From assembly GCF_001730315.1 (NCBI RefSeq), contig NZ_MIKC01000009.1, forward strand, positions 1-64,000: 64,000 nucleotides of DNA. The letters are read 5' to 3'. Positions 15,077 to 26,922 of this stretch are shown piece by piece. The notes beneath the pieces were generated by a model, which had not been told where the DNA came from, ran no database searches, and saw only the letters and a program-made list of their open reading frames with translations. Position 1 is the stretch's first letter; each line of letters opens with the position of its first letter. The position numbers were made by a program, and so were the translations under genes. The stretch is from Enterococcus ureilyticus (GTDB lineage: Bacteria; Bacillota; Bacilli; Lactobacillales; Enterococcaceae).

Positions 15077-15092
15077 GGAACCTATTTAAATG

Positions 15093-15140
15093 AACGACCT
15101 GAGCTTTTCTTTTTTTAGAAAGCTTAGGTCGTTTTATTTT
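15093..15140 (+). terminator. Strong terminator
   Basis: AACGACCTGAGCTTTTCT (15093-15110) pairs with AGAAAGCTTAGGTCGTT (15117-15133), followed by a T-rich tail. Confidence 0.85.
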
Positions 15141-15335
15141 GAAACATAATGAATTTAAGAGGTGATAGTGCGAAGTAAAAAAGTTCACCTCTATATGTGC
15201 ATTACTCCACAAGCAAATAGCTCGCTTTTTTTATTTGTTTTTTTATATACTAAATATGTATGAAGAAAAAAACAGGGATTGTACAGTTATTATGGAGATA
15301 GCAAAACAGTTTCTTAGAAAAAGGAGAAAGATAAA

Positions 15336-16277
15336 ATGGATTACCGCGTATTACTTTATTATAAATATACGACGATTGAAAACCCTGAAGAATTTGCAAA
15401 GGAGCATTTAGATTTTTGTAAATCGCTAAATCTAAAAGGCAGAATTCTAGTCGCAACAGAAGGAATCAATGGCACACTTTCAGGAACGATTGCTGATACA
15501 GATGCATATATGGAAGCGATGTTAGCAGATGAGCGTTTTAAAGATACGTACTTCAAAATTGATGAAGTGCCAGAAAATGCCTTTCATAAAATGTTTGTCC
15601 GTCCTAGAAAAGAATTAGTTTCTTTGAACTTAGAGGAAGATGTCAATCCTTTAGAAATAACTGGGAAATATTTAGAACCAGCTGAATTTAAAGAAGCATT
15701 ACTTGATGAAGATACAGTTGTGATCGATGCTAGAAATGATTATGAATATGACTTAGGTCACTTTAGAGGTGCAGTTCGCCCAGATATTCGTAATTTTAGA
15801 GAATTACCACAATGGATCAGAGAAAACAAAGAACAATTTATGGATAAAAAAGTTGTGACTTATTGCACGGGTGGCATTCGTTGTGAGAAATTTTCGGGTT
15901 GGTTATTAAAAGAAGGCTTTGAAGATGTTGCACAACTTCATGGTGGGATTGCGGTCTACGGAAAAGATCCCGAGACAAGAGGTGAGCTTTGGGATGGTAA
16001 AATGTACGTATTTGATGAACGTATTAGTGTTGAAATCAATCATGTTGATAAAAAAATCATTGGAAAAGATTGGTTTGATGGTAGCCCTTGTGAGCGTTAC
16101 ATTAATTGTGCCAACCCATTCTGTAATAAACAAATATTAGCTTCAGAAGAAAACGAAGCAAAATATCTTGGTAGTTGTTCAGACGAATGTCGCCATCATC
16201 CTGCGAATCGTTATGTGATGAGAAATGAACTTTCAGAACAAGACGTGAAGGCTAGGCTTGAAGCAATTGCCAATTAA
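15336..16277 (+). CDS. trhO: tRNA uridine(34) hydroxylase TrhO (rhodanese-like)
   Basis: The product is 313 residues. The N-terminal alpha/beta domain carries [12 protein letters not shown], and the central rhodanese domain has the active Cys177 in [12 protein letters not shown]. The C-terminal part is Cys/His-rich ([24 protein letters not shown]) as in the YceA/YbfQ group. The enzyme hydroxylates U34 of certain tRNAs, oxygen-dependently, towards the 5-methoxyuridine family. AAAAGGAG lies nine bases before ATG. The gene is monocistronic with a strong terminator. The upstream 15152-15188 region contains an AGAGGTGA/TCACCTCT inverted repeat of unknown role. Confidence 0.9.
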   Translation: MDYRVLLYYKYTTIENPEEFAKEHLDFCKSLNLKGRILVATEGINGTLSGTIADTDAYMEAMLADERFKDTYFKIDEVPENAFHKMFVRPRKELVSLNLEEDVNPLEITGKYLEPAEFKEALLDEDTVVIDARNDYEYDLGHFRGAVRPDIRNFRELPQWIRENKEQFMDKKVVTYCTGGIRCEKFSGWLLKEGFEDVAQLHGGIAVYGKDPETRGELWDGKMYVFDERISVEINHVDKKIIGKDWFDGSPCERYINCANPFCNKQILASEENEAKYLGSCSDECRHHPANRYVMRNELSEQDVKARLEAIAN

Positions 16278-16290
16278 ACAACTATTATAA

Positions 16291-16335
16291 AGTCGAAGGA
16301 AAATGATTGATTCATTTTCCTTAGACTTTTTTTTA
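16291..16335. terminator. Bidirectional terminator
   Basis: AGTCGAAGGAAAATGA (16291-16306) pairs with TCATTTTCCTTAGACT, followed by eight T. It serves trhO and, on the other strand, the permease gene. Confidence 0.85.
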
Positions 16336-17436
16336 CAATAAAAAAATAAAAAATAGCATAAAGAACAACAAGAAAACGAAGTTGATTAAAGTAAACTGTA
16401 AAATAAACTGCTTTGATTGAGAAGGATAGTACTTTTTATATAATTTGAACCCAATTAAATTAGCTAATGAAGCAATGATCGTACCTAAGCCACCTACATT
16501 CACGCCCCAAAAGAGTGCTTGAGATTGAACGGTGAATGGCGCTATTAGAATAGCTGCTGGAACATTACTGATCATTTGACTAACGAGGATACTTCCAAAA
16601 AAAGTACGCGTATTCGTTGTAAATTGCTCTTTTATAAAAGTTGAAATCATTTCTACTTGAGAAAAGTTTCCCACAGCAATGAAGAAAAAAACAAACGTCC
16701 CCAATAATTTATAGTCAACACTGCTAAACGTCTTTTTATCATAGAAAATAAGGATGAGTGTAGCAATAGGAATGATAATGAAATAAGGAAAAATATTAAA
16801 TACACCTAAAAGAATAAATAGACCGATCAAACTTAAAAAAAATGTTTTTTTCTTATTGATGATTGGAAGGAAACTATTTTGATTAGAAATCGTTGTTTTT
16901 TTTATAAATAGAAATGAGAGCAATAGAAATAAAAGCGAAGAAACGAGCAGCACAGATGCCCATACAAAAAATTCAGCCGTTGAAAGCGAGTAGTAAGAGA
17001 ACAAGAAAAGATTTTGCGGATTTCCAAAAGGAAAAAAACTACTCCCTAAATTAGCAGCAACAATTAGCAATACAGCACCGGCAATTTTATCTGTCATTGT
17101 TGGAAATTTTTTGATGATCGTTAAATAAATAGGCATCAATGTCAGTATCGCGACATCGTTTGTTAGAAGCATTGAACTAAAGAACGATAATAGGACGATA
17201 TTTCTGATCAGGCTACGAGTTGTCGCCGAGAAATCAATCATTTTTTCTGCAAAAAAAGTTAAAATGCCAAGATTCTCAACATTCTTTACAAAAAGCATCA
17301 AACCAAATAAACAAAAAATCACTTTAAAATCGATTGTTTTCAATGAAAATGCACCGCAATAAAGACTAATAATCGCAATCACAAAAGAAATCGTAAATAA
17401 TAAATCATCGGTAAAAAAAGTAGTCATTCGTTTCAT
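16333..17436 (-). CDS. SLC13/ArsB-type anion permease
   Basis: The product is 367 residues with about ten hydrophobic helices. Ion-transporter superfamily landmarks are seen as SMLLTNDVAILTLMPIYL (helix with the T-N-D motif) and NLGSSFFPFGNPQNLFLF in the first half, and QMISNVPAAILIAPF plus GGLGTIIASLANLIGF in the second half, the paired N-P and S-N-V-P elements of the SLC13/citrate-transporter group. It is shorter than most members (about 420). The substrate is unknown; it may be a dicarboxylate or an inorganic anion. AAGGAGT lies eight bases before ATG. Confidence 0.75.
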   Translation of the reverse strand: MKRMTTFFTDDLLFTISFVIAIISLYCGAFSLKTIDFKVIFCLFGLMLFVKNVENLGILTFFAEKMIDFSATTRSLIRNIVLLSFFSSMLLTNDVAILTLMPIYLTIIKKFPTMTDKIAGAVLLIVAANLGSSFFPFGNPQNLFLFSYYSLSTAEFFVWASVLLVSSLLFLLLSFLFIKKTTISNQNSFLPIINKKKTFFLSLIGLFILLGVFNIFPYFIIIPIATLILIFYDKKTFSSVDYKLLGTFVFFFIAVGNFSQVEMISTFIKEQFTTNTRTFFGSILVSQMISNVPAAILIAPFTVQSQALFWGVNVGGLGTIIASLANLIGFKLYKKYYPSQSKQFILQFTLINFVFLLFFMLFFIFLL

Positions 17437-17519
17437 TCAACAATACTCCTTTCGATAGTCTGTTCAAATTTACTTCAAAAAATCTAAAATATCAAGAACA
17501 AAGCAACCTCTCTAGCAAC

Positions 17520-17556
17520 AAAATGGATCACTCAATAGTCTGAGTGATCCATTTTA
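17520..17556 (-). terminator. Terminator of the amino-acid ABC operon
   Basis: AAAATGGATCACTCA (about 17520-17534) pairs with TGAGTGATCCATTTT (17541-17555) just beyond the stop of the ATPase gene. Confidence 0.7.
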
Positions 17557-17566
17557 GCATAAGTGA

Positions 17567-18304
17567 TCAAATATTAAGAACTTTATCCAAGAAATCTTTG
17601 GTCCGTTCATTTTGCGGATTTTCAAAGATTTGTTGAGGCGTTCCATCTTCTAAGAAATTCCCACCATCGATAAACATCACGCGATTGGCCACTTCTTTAG
17701 CGAAGCCCATTTCGTGTGTCACAATGACCATTGTCATTCCTTGTTTAGCAAGTTTTTTCATCACATTTAGCACATCACCAACCATTTCTGGATCAAGTGC
17801 TGAAGTGGGTTCGTCAAACAGCATGATGTCTGGATTCATTGCTAAAGCTCGAGCAATTGCGACACGTTGTTTTTGACCGCCAGATAATGATTCAGGATAA
17901 CTATCTTTTTTATCAGCTAGGCCAACCGTATCTAAAAGCTTGAGGGCTTTTTCTTCGGCTTCTTTTTTAGAAAGGCGTCCTAAATCTGTTGGAGCTAAGG
18001 TAATATTTTCCATGATAGATAAATGAGGGAACAGATTAAAATGCTGGAAAACCATTCCGATATGTTGACGAATTTTATTAATATTTGTATTTTTGTCTGT
18101 TAGATTCGCACCATCAATGATAATGTCACCGCTTGTTGCTTCTTCCAATTGATTTAAACAACGAAGAAAAGTACTTTTACCAGAACCAGAAGGACCAATT
18201 ACACAAACCACATCGCCTTCTTGAATGGATACATTAATATCATTTAAAACGGTATTATCACCGTATTTTTTTACTAAATGTTCTACTAGAATTTTTTCCG
18301 CCAT
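17567..18304 (-). CDS. glnQ: Glutamine/polar amino acid ABC transporter ATPase
   Basis: The product is 245 residues. Walker [11 protein letters not shown]-loop [10 protein letters not shown], signature [15 protein letters not shown] and Walker [15 protein letters not shown] are all intact and in order. It pairs with the fused binding-protein/permease gene one base upstream on the same strand, giving a GlnPQ-type importer for glutamine or related amino acids at the cytoplasmic membrane. The two genes end together at an inverted repeat at 17520. Confidence 0.88.
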   Translation of the reverse strand: MAEKILVEHLVKKYGDNTVLNDINVSIQEGDVVCVIGPSGSGKSTFLRCLNQLEEATSGDIIIDGANLTDKNTNINKIRQHIGMVFQHFNLFPHLSIMENITLAPTDLGRLSKKEAEEKALKLLDTVGLADKKDSYPESLSGGQKQRVAIARALAMNPDIMLFDEPTSALDPEMVGDVLNVMKKLAKQGMTMVIVTHEMGFAKEVANRVMFIDGGNFLEDGTPQQIFENPQNERTKDFLDKVLNI

Positions 18305-18305
18305 A

Positions 18306-20453
18306 TTATTTCACCTTCTTTTCCAAAACTTTAGCTAATTTCGTTAAGGCAGTAATTAAAATCAAGTACATCATTGCGATGACGAAGTAAACCATCGTAC
18401 TTTGTAAGTTTCTTGCAACGATGATTTTACCAGTTTGCAATAATTCAATCAAACCGATTGCCGAAAGTATCGTTGTATCTTTTAATGAGATAACGAATTG
18501 ATTGACGAACGATGGGATCATGATTTTGATTGCTTGTGGTAAAATGATTTTTTGCATTGTCCGATTATAGGAAAGACCTAAGCTACGTGAAGCTTCCATT
18601 TGACCAACAGGTACAGCATTGATCCCGCCTCGTACAATTTCAGAGATATAAGCACTAGCATTTAAGGTCAACGTAATGATCCCAGCTAAGAATACTGGAA
18701 TATTGAAGCCTAAGATTCCTGGTAAGCCAAAGTAAATGAAGAACGCCAAGACCATCAAAGGAATTCCTCGGATAATATCCACATAAATCGTTGAAAGGAT
18801 ACGTAACGCTTTTGAGGGTGAAGCACTGAATAATCCCAAAATCACACCAACGATCAATGCAAGAATAAATGAAATCAAGGTCAATTGAATCGTCATCCAT
18901 AAACCACTCAACAGACGTTTCCAATTGTTTTGGATCATACCCATAAAGGTTGATTCATCGACTTTACTTTCTGAAGAACCATCTTTTACATATTTTCCGA
19001 TAATTTCATCGTATTCACCAGTTCGTTTTAACTCAGCCAACCCTTCGTTGAACATTTCGATTAATTCTGGATTTTTATCTTTTTTAACAGCGAAGCCGTA
19101 CTTTCCGCCTTCTTCACGAGGAATCGGTGTTGCCAGTGGTTGCTTTTGTGCCACACCATAACCGATTACTGGATAATCATCCATCATAGCATCGATTTCA
19201 CCAATCTCAAGAGCACTATATAAAGCGTCAGTTGTATCAAGGTATTTGATCGAATAATCATATTTATCTTTATTTGCTTCTAAGAAATCAGCACTTTCTG
19301 TTCCAATTTTTGCGCCAACTTTTTTATCTTTTAAATCTTCATAAGAATGGATCGAGTCATTGCCTTTTTTTACAGCGATTTGAATACCGCTATTGAAATA
19401 AGGCGTTGAGAAGTCAAATGATTTTTCACGTTCATCTGTGATGGTCATTCCTGCAATCATTGCATCTGCTTGCCCAGATTCAACAGCTTGAACAGCTGAG
19501 CTAAAGCCAATAAATTTAAATTCAATATTGAAATCTTGCAATTCAGCGATCCGATTTACTAAATCAACATCGATTCCTTCATATTTTCCATCTGCATTTT
19601 GAAACTCGAATGGAGCGAAGGTAGAATCACTAGCAATCACGTATGACTCTTTTTTTGGCTGGATCTTTTTCATTGTTGTATCAGATTCAGCTCCAGTAGA
19701 AATATACTTGCTTACAATTTCATCGTATTTACCTGAATTTTTTAACTCTTTGAGACCAGCATTGAATTGTTCAATTAATTCTTTATTTTGTCCTTTCTTA
19801 ACAGCAAAACCGTAAGAACTCCCTTTTTCTTTTTCACCAACTAGCTGAAGTTTTTGCCCATTAGTGATAGCATAGCCTAAAACAGGGTAGTCATCAAAAA
19901 TGGCATCAGCTTCACCATTTTCAAGTGCTTGATAAAGCCCGGTAGCATCGTCAAAGTTTTTGATCGTGTAGTCATATTTTTCTTGATTCTTTTCTAGGAA
20001 AGTTGCACTCTCTGTACCTACTTTAGCAGCCACAGTCTTTCCTTTTAAGTCGTTATAATCTTTGATAGTATTGTTCCCTTTTTTGACCGCCATTTGTAAG
20101 CCACTATCAAAATAAGGTTCAGAAAAATCAAAAGATTTTTTGCGTTCATCTGTAATACTCATTCCGGCAATCATACCATCAACTTGCTTCGATTGTACGG
20201 CTTGGATTGCACTGTCAAAGCCCAACGGTTTTAAATCCACCTTAAAATCTTGATCATCCGCAATGGCTTGAAGTAAATCAACATCGATCCCCACATATTC
20301 TCCTTTGGAATCTTGAAATTCAAAGGGAGCAAAAGTCAAATCTGTTCCTATAGTATATGTTTTTTCTTCAGCCTGAGCATTTTGCCCAAGTGAGAATGTC
20401 AGTAGACTTGCCATCATTACAATGAATGAAAGTAAAAAGTGTTTCCTTTTCAT
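18306..20453 (-). CDS. glnP: Fused double substrate-binding protein and permease, GlnP type
   Basis: The product is 715 residues. Order: signal segment ([16 protein letters not shown]), first binding domain (about residues 28-255, [20 protein letters not shown]), second binding domain (about 270-500, [20 protein letters not shown]), then a permease domain (about 515-715) with the EAA loop [20 protein letters not shown]. The two binding domains are close homologues. This matches the lactococcal GlnP layout, in which each half-transporter carries two external receptors. ATG 20453 is chosen because AGGAGG lies seven bases before it; an upstream in-frame start would add 23 unlikely residues. Confidence 0.9.
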   Translation of the reverse strand: MKRKHFLLSFIVMMASLLTFSLGQNAQAEEKTYTIGTDLTFAPFEFQDSKGEYVGIDVDLLQAIADDQDFKVDLKPLGFDSAIQAVQSKQVDGMIAGMSITDERKKSFDFSEPYFDSGLQMAVKKGNNTIKDYNDLKGKTVAAKVGTESATFLEKNQEKYDYTIKNFDDATGLYQALENGEADAIFDDYPVLGYAITNGQKLQLVGEKEKGSSYGFAVKKGQNKELIEQFNAGLKELKNSGKYDEIVSKYISTGAESDTTMKKIQPKKESYVIASDSTFAPFEFQNADGKYEGIDVDLVNRIAELQDFNIEFKFIGFSSAVQAVESGQADAMIAGMTITDEREKSFDFSTPYFNSGIQIAVKKGNDSIHSYEDLKDKKVGAKIGTESADFLEANKDKYDYSIKYLDTTDALYSALEIGEIDAMMDDYPVIGYGVAQKQPLATPIPREEGGKYGFAVKKDKNPELIEMFNEGLAELKRTGEYDEIIGKYVKDGSSESKVDESTFMGMIQNNWKRLLSGLWMTIQLTLISFILALIVGVILGLFSASPSKALRILSTIYVDIIRGIPLMVLAFFIYFGLPGILGFNIPVFLAGIITLTLNASAYISEIVRGGINAVPVGQMEASRSLGLSYNRTMQKIILPQAIKIMIPSFVNQFVISLKDTTILSAIGLIELLQTGKIIVARNLQSTMVYFVIAMMYLILITALTKLAKVLEKKVK

Positions 20454-20901
20454 AAAATACCTCCTATATTTGCATATTTGATAATTATATAGTAAAAAAA
20501 GGCAAAAGCACAAGTCATTCACTATGATAAAATCAAAAAAAACTCATTTTCTCACATCCGATGTGATTAAATGTGACATTTTGCGGTAGAAAATAAATAT
20601 AAATGGCTAATAAGCTCTAGTTCTAGATAATCCTTTAAAGGCAAACAAAATATTAAATAAAATGTAAATTAGCAAAAAATGCGTATATGCAAACTGCTCT
20701 ATAACTAGCGAAAATATGTTCGGTATGTTAAAATAATTTTAAGAGTTTCTTTTTAATTGTACCTTGTGAAATCCTTATTGTTTAAAACGAAGCTTTGAAT
20801 TGATAAGCTGCCGAGACTATCACTTATCTGGATCACTAGCTTATATTAAAGTGAGATTTTTATAGAAAAAGAACAATAATTAAATAAAAGGAGGATGTTA
20901 A
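20454..20901. other. Divergent intergenic region glnP / uvrB
   Basis: 448 bp without a gene. It must carry the glnP promoter (minus) and the uvrB promoter (plus). The clear signal is the SOS-like box at 20709. A GATAAG/CTTATC inverted repeat spans about 20800-20826 in the uvrB leader. Confidence 0.6.
20709..20722 (+). promoter_or_regulatory. LexA (SOS) box of uvrBA
   Basis: CGAAAATATGTTCG matches the Gram-positive LexA consensus CGAAC-N4-GTTCG with one mismatch. TATGTT and TAAAAT just downstream are possible -10 elements. The uvrB start is 180 bp further on, so the leader would be long. Confidence 0.65.
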
Positions 20902-22896
20902 ATGATAGAAAGAGAGACCTCCAATACATTTGACTTAGTATCAAAATATAAGCCGGATGGAGATCAACCAGAAGCAATTAAGAAGTTGGTCGAAGGTATC
21001 GAAGGCGGAGAAAAAGCACAAATTTTGTTAGGTGCTACAGGAACCGGGAAAACATTTACGATCTCCAATGTTATAACGGAAGTGAACAAGCCAACATTGG
21101 TTATTGCCCATAATAAGACCTTAGCTGGACAGCTTTATGGAGAATTTAAAGAATTCTTCCCTAATAATGCGGTCGAGTATTTTGTTAGTTATTATGACTA
21201 CTACCAACCAGAGGCCTATGTTCCTTCAAGTGATACATATATAGAAAAAGATGCAAGCATCAATGATGAAATCGATAAATTGCGTCATTCTGCAACTAGT
21301 TCATTGTTAGAAAGAAATGATGTAATCGTGGTGGCGTCTGTCTCATGTATTTTTGGGTTAGGTGATCCTAAAGAATATAGTGAGCAAGTGGTGTCTATTC
21401 GAGTTGGAATGGAAATGGACCGAAGCCAGTTATTAACAGATCTCGTTAATATTCAATTTGAGCGAAACGATATTGATTTTCAACGAGGTCGCTTTCGCGT
21501 TCGAGGGGACGTGGTGGAAATTTTTCCTGCTTCAAGAGATGATCATGCCTTGAGAGTTGAATTTTTTGGAGATGAGATCGAGCGTATTAGAGAAGTTGAT
21601 GCATTGACAGGTGAAGTGATTGGCGAGACGGAGCATGTAGCGATTTTCCCAGCAACTCACTTTGTAACCAATGAAGATCATATGGAGCATGCGATTTCTC
21701 AAATCCAAGAAGAATTAGATGCTCGTTTAAAGGTACTGCATAGCGAAAATAAATTATTGGAAGCACAACGTTTGGAACAACGGACAAATTATGACATTGA
21801 GATGATGAGAGAAATGGGCTATACATCTGGTATCGAAAATTATTCTCGTCATATGGATGGCCGCTCAGAGGGAGAGCCACCGTACACATTGATTGACTTC
21901 TTCCCGGATGATTTTCTACTTGTGATTGATGAATCCCATGTATCAATGCCGCAAATCCGTGGGATGTACAATGGGGACCGTGCTAGAAAACAAATGTTGG
22001 TGGACTATGGTTTCCGTTTGCCTAGTGCTTTGGATAATCGGCCTTTACGATTAGAAGAATTTGAAAAACATGTCCATCAAGTGGTATATGTTTCTGCCAC
22101 TCCTGGACCGTACGAATATGAACAGACAGATACGGTGATTCCACAGATCATTCGACCGACTGGGCTCTTAGATCCGTTAATTGAAGTACGTCCGATCATG
22201 GGACAAATTGATGATTTAGTTGGTGAAATCCATGAGCGAGTAGCAAAAGATCAACGAGTGTTTATCACAACGCTAACCAAGAAAATGTCTGAAGATTTGA
22301 CCGATTACCTAAAAGAGTTAGGAATCAAAGTAAAATATCTTCACAGTGATATCAAGACGCTTGAACGAACGGAGATTATTCGTGATTTACGTTTAGGAGA
22401 ATTTGATGTATTGATTGGGATCAATTTACTTCGTGAAGGACTAGATGTGCCTGAGGTCTCTTTAATTGCGATTTTAGATGCAGATAAAGAAGGATTCTTA
22501 AGGAGTGAGCGCTCATTGATCCAAACAATCGGACGAGCAGCTCGTAACTCAGATGGACGTGTCATTATGTATGCTGACAAAATCACTGATTCGATGCAAA
22601 AAGCAATGGATGAGACAGCACGTCGCCGTTCGATCCAAGAAAAATACAATGAAGAACATGGTATTGTACCAAAAACAATCATTAAAGAAATTCGTGAGTT
22701 GATCTCTATTTCTAAGACAAATGAAAAAGGTGAAACATTCAAGATTGACAAGTCCTATCACGAGTTGACTCGTCAAGAAAAAGCCGATCTATTAATGAAG
22801 CTAGAGAAAGAAATGAGAGATGCTGCGAAAGCTTTAGACTTTGAAACAGCAGCGACTTTAAGAGATACTATCTTAGAACTAAAAGCAGGAGATTAA
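20902..22896 (+). CDS. uvrB: Excinuclease ABC subunit UvrB
   Basis: The product is 664 residues, full length. Walker A GATGTGKT is at residues 44-51. The damage-probing beta-hairpin region is seen as [13 protein letters not shown], Walker B-like [14 protein letters not shown] follows, and the helicase motif VI reads [14 protein letters not shown]. The C-terminal UVR domain ([20 protein letters not shown]) binds UvrC. UvrB verifies damage in nucleotide excision repair in the cytoplasm. It is followed by uvrA after 139 bp. GGAGGATGTTAA precedes the ATG. The SOS box upstream supports damage induction. Confidence 0.97.
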   Translation: MIERETSNTFDLVSKYKPDGDQPEAIKKLVEGIEGGEKAQILLGATGTGKTFTISNVITEVNKPTLVIAHNKTLAGQLYGEFKEFFPNNAVEYFVSYYDYYQPEAYVPSSDTYIEKDASINDEIDKLRHSATSSLLERNDVIVVASVSCIFGLGDPKEYSEQVVSIRVGMEMDRSQLLTDLVNIQFERNDIDFQRGRFRVRGDVVEIFPASRDDHALRVEFFGDEIERIREVDALTGEVIGETEHVAIFPATHFVTNEDHMEHAISQIQEELDARLKVLHSENKLLEAQRLEQRTNYDIEMMREMGYTSGIENYSRHMDGRSEGEPPYTLIDFFPDDFLLVIDESHVSMPQIRGMYNGDRARKQMLVDYGFRLPSALDNRPLRLEEFEKHVHQVVYVSATPGPYEYEQTDTVIPQIIRPTGLLDPLIEVRPIMGQIDDLVGEIHERVAKDQRVFITTLTKKMSEDLTDYLKELGIKVKYLHSDIKTLERTEIIRDLRLGEFDVLIGINLLREGLDVPEVSLIAILDADKEGFLRSERSLIQTIGRAARNSDGRVIMYADKITDSMQKAMDETARRRSIQEKYNEEHGIVPKTIIKEIRELISISKTNEKGETFKIDKSYHELTRQEKADLLMKLEKEMRDAAKALDFETAATLRDTILELKAGD

Positions 22897-23035
22897 AGTA
22901 TAGTGACTGCTTCATTTGATTGGTAAAAAACATGGATTAGGAACGAGAGCGGATTAACAGATTTTTTTTTCAGCGTACTGTTCAAGATTCGCTCAAAATA
23001 ATACTCGCTGTGTTTCACAGCAAAGGAGAGTAGTA

Positions 23036-25852
23036 ATGGCAAATGATAAAATCGTCATTCATGGCGCACGCGCACATAATTTAAAGGACATAGATGTTAC
23101 GATTCCTCGTGATAAAATGGTCGTAGTGACTGGCTTATCTGGTTCAGGGAAAAGTTCATTGGCATTTGATACCTTGTATGCAGAAGGTCAACGTCGATAT
23201 GTAGAGAGTCTGTCAGCATATGCCAGACAATTTTTAGGTCAAATGGATAAGCCTGATGTAGATAGTATTGATGGATTGAGTCCCGCTATTTCGATTGATC
23301 AAAAAACTACCAGTAAAAATCCCCGTTCGACAGTAGGAACTGTAACGGAAATCAATGATTACTTAAGGCTCTTATTTGCCCGAGTGGGTCATCCCATTTG
23401 CCCTAATGATGGAACGGAAATCACCAGTCAATCTGTTGAACAAATGGTCGATAAAGTCTTAGAACTGCCTGAGAAAACTAAACTCCAGGTATTGGCTCCT
23501 GTGATCGTTAAGAAAAAAGGTCAACATAAGAAGATTTTTGAAATGATTCAGCGTGAAGGGTATGTTCGGATGCGTGTTGATGGAGAAACCTACGATGTAA
23601 CAGAAGCTCCTGAACTTGAAAAAAATAAAAAACATGACATTGCGATCGTCATAGACCGAATCGTTGTAAAAGAAGGAATCAGGTCTCGTTTATTTGATTC
23701 TTTTGAAGCAGCACTGCGTCTGGCGGATGGTTATGCTTTGGTAGATGTGATTGATGGCGAAGAGATGCTTTTCAGCGAACACTATGCGTGTCCCTATTGT
23801 GGCTTTACAGTAGGTGAATTAGAACCTAGATTATTTTCATTCAATGCTCCATTTGGCGCTTGCCCTGACTGTGATGGATTAGGGATAAAATTAGAAGTCG
23901 ATCGAGATTTAGTCATTCCAGATCCAACAAAAACATTGCGTGAAGGGGCAATTGCACCTTGGAACCCTATCAGTTCTCAATACTATCCGCAAATGTTGGA
24001 ACAAGCAGCGGATAGTTTTAATATAGATATGGATACACCATTTAGTGAATTACCCGAAGAACACCAAGATATTATTTTAAATGGGTCAAAGGGGGAACCG
24101 TTTCATTTCCATTATGAAAATGATTTTGGTGGAGTACGAGATGTAGAAGTCCCCTTTGAAGGGGTCTTAACAAATATCAAACGTCGTTATCACGAAACCA
24201 ATAGTGATTTTACTCGCGAACAAATGCGGCTATATATGACTGAACTAACGTGTCAAACCTGCTCTGGTTACCGTTTGAATCCTCAAGCGTTATCTGTTAA
24301 AATCGACAACACGAATATCGGTCAAGTTACAGGGTTGGCAATCAAAAATGCTGTGGCGTTTTTTGAAACACTTACTCTATCTGATCAAGAGCAAATAATT
24401 GCTAAACCAATCTTAAAAGAAGTGAAAGATCGGTTGAACTTTTTGGAAAATGTTGGGTTGGATTATTTAACTCTAAGTAGGGCAGCTGGAACATTGTCTG
24501 GTGGTGAGGCGCAACGTATTCGTTTAGCAACACAAATTGGTTCCAATTTATCAGGTGTATTGTATATTCTAGATGAACCTTCGATTGGATTACATCAAAG
24601 AGACAATGATCGATTGATCGAATCACTCAAAAAAATGCGTGATTTGGGAAATACGCTGATTGTTGTTGAACATGATGAAGATACAATGCGTGCATCGGAT
24701 TATTTGATTGATGTCGGACCAGGTGCTGGACATTTAGGGGGAAAAATCGTAGCTTCTGGTACGCCAGATGAAGTAGCTAAAAATCCCAATTCCCTAACTG
24801 GTCAATATCTTTCGGGTAATAAAGTTATTCCTGTCCCAAAAGAACGTCGTAAAGGGAATGGCAAGAAAATAAAAGTTACCGGTGCTTCTGAAAATAACTT
24901 AAAAAATGTGACAGTAGAATTTCCTTTGGGGGAATTTATCGCAGTCACTGGGGTTTCAGGATCTGGGAAAAGTACCTTAGTAAATCAAATCCTAAAAAAG
25001 GCTCTAGCACAAAAAATTAATCGGAACTCCAATAAACCTGGAAAACATAAAAGTATCACAGGCTATAAGCATATCGAAAAAATCATTGATATTGATCAGA
25101 GCCCAATTGGACGAACACCGCGAAGTAACCCAGCCACATATACAAGTGTGTTTGATGATATTCGTGATTTGTTTGCAAAAACGAACGAAGCAAAAGTTCG
25201 CGGTTATAAAAAAGGGCGCTTTAGTTTTAATGTGAAAGGTGGACGTTGCGAAGCGTGTCGCGGGGATGGAATTATTAAAATTGAAATGCACTTTTTACCT
25301 GACGTGTACGTTCCCTGTGAAGTTTGTCATGGAAAACGTTACAATTCGGAAACATTAGAAGTTCATTATAAAGGGAAAAATATCTCTGATATTCTAGAGC
25401 TGACAGTTGAAGATGCAGTAGAATTCTTTCAACATATCCCTAAAATTCATCGGAAATTGAAAACAATCGTTGATGTTGGATTAGGCTATGTCACATTAGG
25501 GCAACCAGCAACTACATTGTCGGGTGGCGAGGCGCAGAGGATGAAGCTTGCAAGTGAACTTCACAAAAATTCCAATGGTAAAAATTTCTATATTTTAGAT
25601 GAACCAACTACAGGATTGCATACAGATGACATCGCTCGTTTATTAGTCGTACTAGAAAGACTTGTAGAAGCGGGAAATACTGTTCTTGTTATTGAACATA
25701 ACTTAGATGTAATCAAATCGGCAGATCATGTGATCGATTTAGGTCCTGAAGGTGGAGACGGTGGTGGAACAATCGTTGCTACAGGAACACCAGAAGAAAT
25801 TGCTAAAGTCAAAACGAGTTATACTGGAAAATACCTCAAACGAGTTTTATAA
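23036..25852 (+). CDS. uvrA: Excinuclease ABC subunit UvrA
   Basis: The product is 938 residues, full length. Two ABC modules are visible: Walker [10 protein letters not shown] (about residues 33-41) and GVSGSGKST (about 640), signatures [12 protein letters not shown] and [12 protein letters not shown], and Walker [15 protein letters not shown] and [14 protein letters not shown]. Zinc modules appear as CPYCG with CPDCDG, and CEACRGDG with CEVCHGKR. UvrA recognises lesions and loads UvrB. AAAGGAG lies nine bases before ATG. Probably co-transcribed with uvrB; the 139-bp gap has no clear terminator. Confidence 0.97.
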   Translation: MANDKIVIHGARAHNLKDIDVTIPRDKMVVVTGLSGSGKSSLAFDTLYAEGQRRYVESLSAYARQFLGQMDKPDVDSIDGLSPAISIDQKTTSKNPRSTVGTVTEINDYLRLLFARVGHPICPNDGTEITSQSVEQMVDKVLELPEKTKLQVLAPVIVKKKGQHKKIFEMIQREGYVRMRVDGETYDVTEAPELEKNKKHDIAIVIDRIVVKEGIRSRLFDSFEAALRLADGYALVDVIDGEEMLFSEHYACPYCGFTVGELEPRLFSFNAPFGACPDCDGLGIKLEVDRDLVIPDPTKTLREGAIAPWNPISSQYYPQMLEQAADSFNIDMDTPFSELPEEHQDIILNGSKGEPFHFHYENDFGGVRDVEVPFEGVLTNIKRRYHETNSDFTREQMRLYMTELTCQTCSGYRLNPQALSVKIDNTNIGQVTGLAIKNAVAFFETLTLSDQEQIIAKPILKEVKDRLNFLENVGLDYLTLSRAAGTLSGGEAQRIRLATQIGSNLSGVLYILDEPSIGLHQRDNDRLIESLKKMRDLGNTLIVVEHDEDTMRASDYLIDVGPGAGHLGGKIVASGTPDEVAKNPNSLTGQYLSGNKVIPVPKERRKGNGKKIKVTGASENNLKNVTVEFPLGEFIAVTGVSGSGKSTLVNQILKKALAQKINRNSNKPGKHKSITGYKHIEKIIDIDQSPIGRTPRSNPATYTSVFDDIRDLFAKTNEAKVRGYKKGRFSFNVKGGRCEACRGDGIIKIEMHFLPDVYVPCEVCHGKRYNSETLEVHYKGKNISDILELTVEDAVEFFQHIPKIHRKLKTIVDVGLGYVTLGQPATTLSGGEAQRMKLASELHKNSNGKNFYILDEPTTGLHTDDIARLLVVLERLVEAGNTVLVIEHNLDVIKSADHVIDLGPEGGDGGGTIVATGTPEEIAKVKTSYTGKYLKRVL

Positions 25853-26285
25853 AATGGTATACTCTATCTGAAAGGAATAACACTTTTTTAAGAAAGTTTG
25901 AAGATTAGAGTAAAATTATCTGTTGCTATTGATTTTTTTCGTTCCTTGAAGTAGAATCACACTCAGATAGATATATTGTTCAACCAAATTGGTATATATC
26001 TTTCCTTCTATAAATAATCCGTTCAAAAGAAAACAGCCTGAATTATTTAAGGTTGTTTTTTTTTATCAAAAGAATAAATTTCAATAAGTATAAAGGGTAA
26101 AGAAAACAATTAAATAAATAAAAATGAGTGAAAAATAATAAAACAAAAGAAAAAATATGTTTTTTAATAATCTTAATCTAAAAATAGTCAAAAAAAGGAA
26201 AAATCTATACGTAAGTTGAATGATTATTTATTGAAAATCATGATATCCTATAAATACAAAAAGTGTATGGAAGGATGATTTTTTC
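25853..26285. other. Intergenic region after uvrA
   Basis: 433 bp. It holds a terminator at 26032 and a very AT-rich stretch up to the small gene at 26286. No ORF with a supported start is seen. Confidence 0.5.
26032..26063 (+). terminator. uvrBA terminator
   Basis: AACAGCCT (26032-26039) pairs with AGGTTGTT (26050-26057, one G-T pair), followed by eight or more T. Confidence 0.7.
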
Positions 26286-26492
26286 TTGGAAAAAAGAGAA
26301 GTAAAAATTGGCGCACATTATGTTTGTCATGGATCAGATTTTTCTTGGTTTTTTGTAGGAGAAGCCATCTCTAAAGAAGATGATGATGTACAAGTAAGAG
26401 TGATAAAATGTCACCCAACAGATCGTCCAGTCATAAATTGTGATGATCCCATTTTAAACCTAGACTACTTTAATGTCATTGAAGACGCGTAA
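26286..26492 (+). CDS. Small hypothetical protein
   Basis: The product is 68 residues from TTG 26286, with AAGGATGA about ten bases upstream. It is a compact, acidic, strand-rich protein (VKIGAHYVCHGSDFSWFFVG, VQVRVIKCHPTDRPVINC) with three Cys and no membrane segment. I do not recognise the family. It stands alone between AT-rich spacers and ends about 160 bp before a terminator-like hairpin. It could also be horizontally acquired. Confidence 0.55.
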   Translation: MEKREVKIGAHYVCHGSDFSWFFVGEAISKEDDDVQVRVIKCHPTDRPVINCDDPILNLDYFNVIEDA

Positions 26493-26922
26493 TTTTGATT
26501 TTTCCAAATTTAAGTTTGTTCTTACTAAATTGCTTTTAACAAGTAATCATATATATCAAAAAATAGATGAACACTGAGATATAAGCAGGGTTCTAAAGTT
26601 TCACAATTTTAAAGATAGTGCATCATTTTTTTATTTCACATTTCAATTTGGCGTATGAAGGATAACTAGTGATTAGTTTTCTTCTACGCTTTTTTTGTAG
26701 TTTATAAATATATTTAAAAAATATTTGTTATGAATATTATTGATACAAAAGAAAATGAATTAAGAGAAGAATTTTTTGAAAAAAAGTTGAAATTGAATAA
26801 AATATAGCCTACCAATTAATTCGTAAGAAAGTCTGAATCACAGATAAGAATGTTATGAAAAGCTTTCTTTGATACGCCCGGGATGTTATAATTAATAAAA
26901 TGTTTCCTAAGGAGTGCTAAAA
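26493..26922. other. AT-rich intergenic region before rapZ
   Basis: 430 bp with no supported gene. Contains a terminator-like hairpin at 26651 and a TATAAT (26887-26892) that is the likely -10 for the rapZ operon. Confidence 0.5.
26651..26697 (+). terminator. Probable terminator
   Basis: GCGTATGAAG (26651-26660) pairs with CTTCTACGC (26681-26689) with one bulged T, followed by seven T. Confidence 0.6.
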
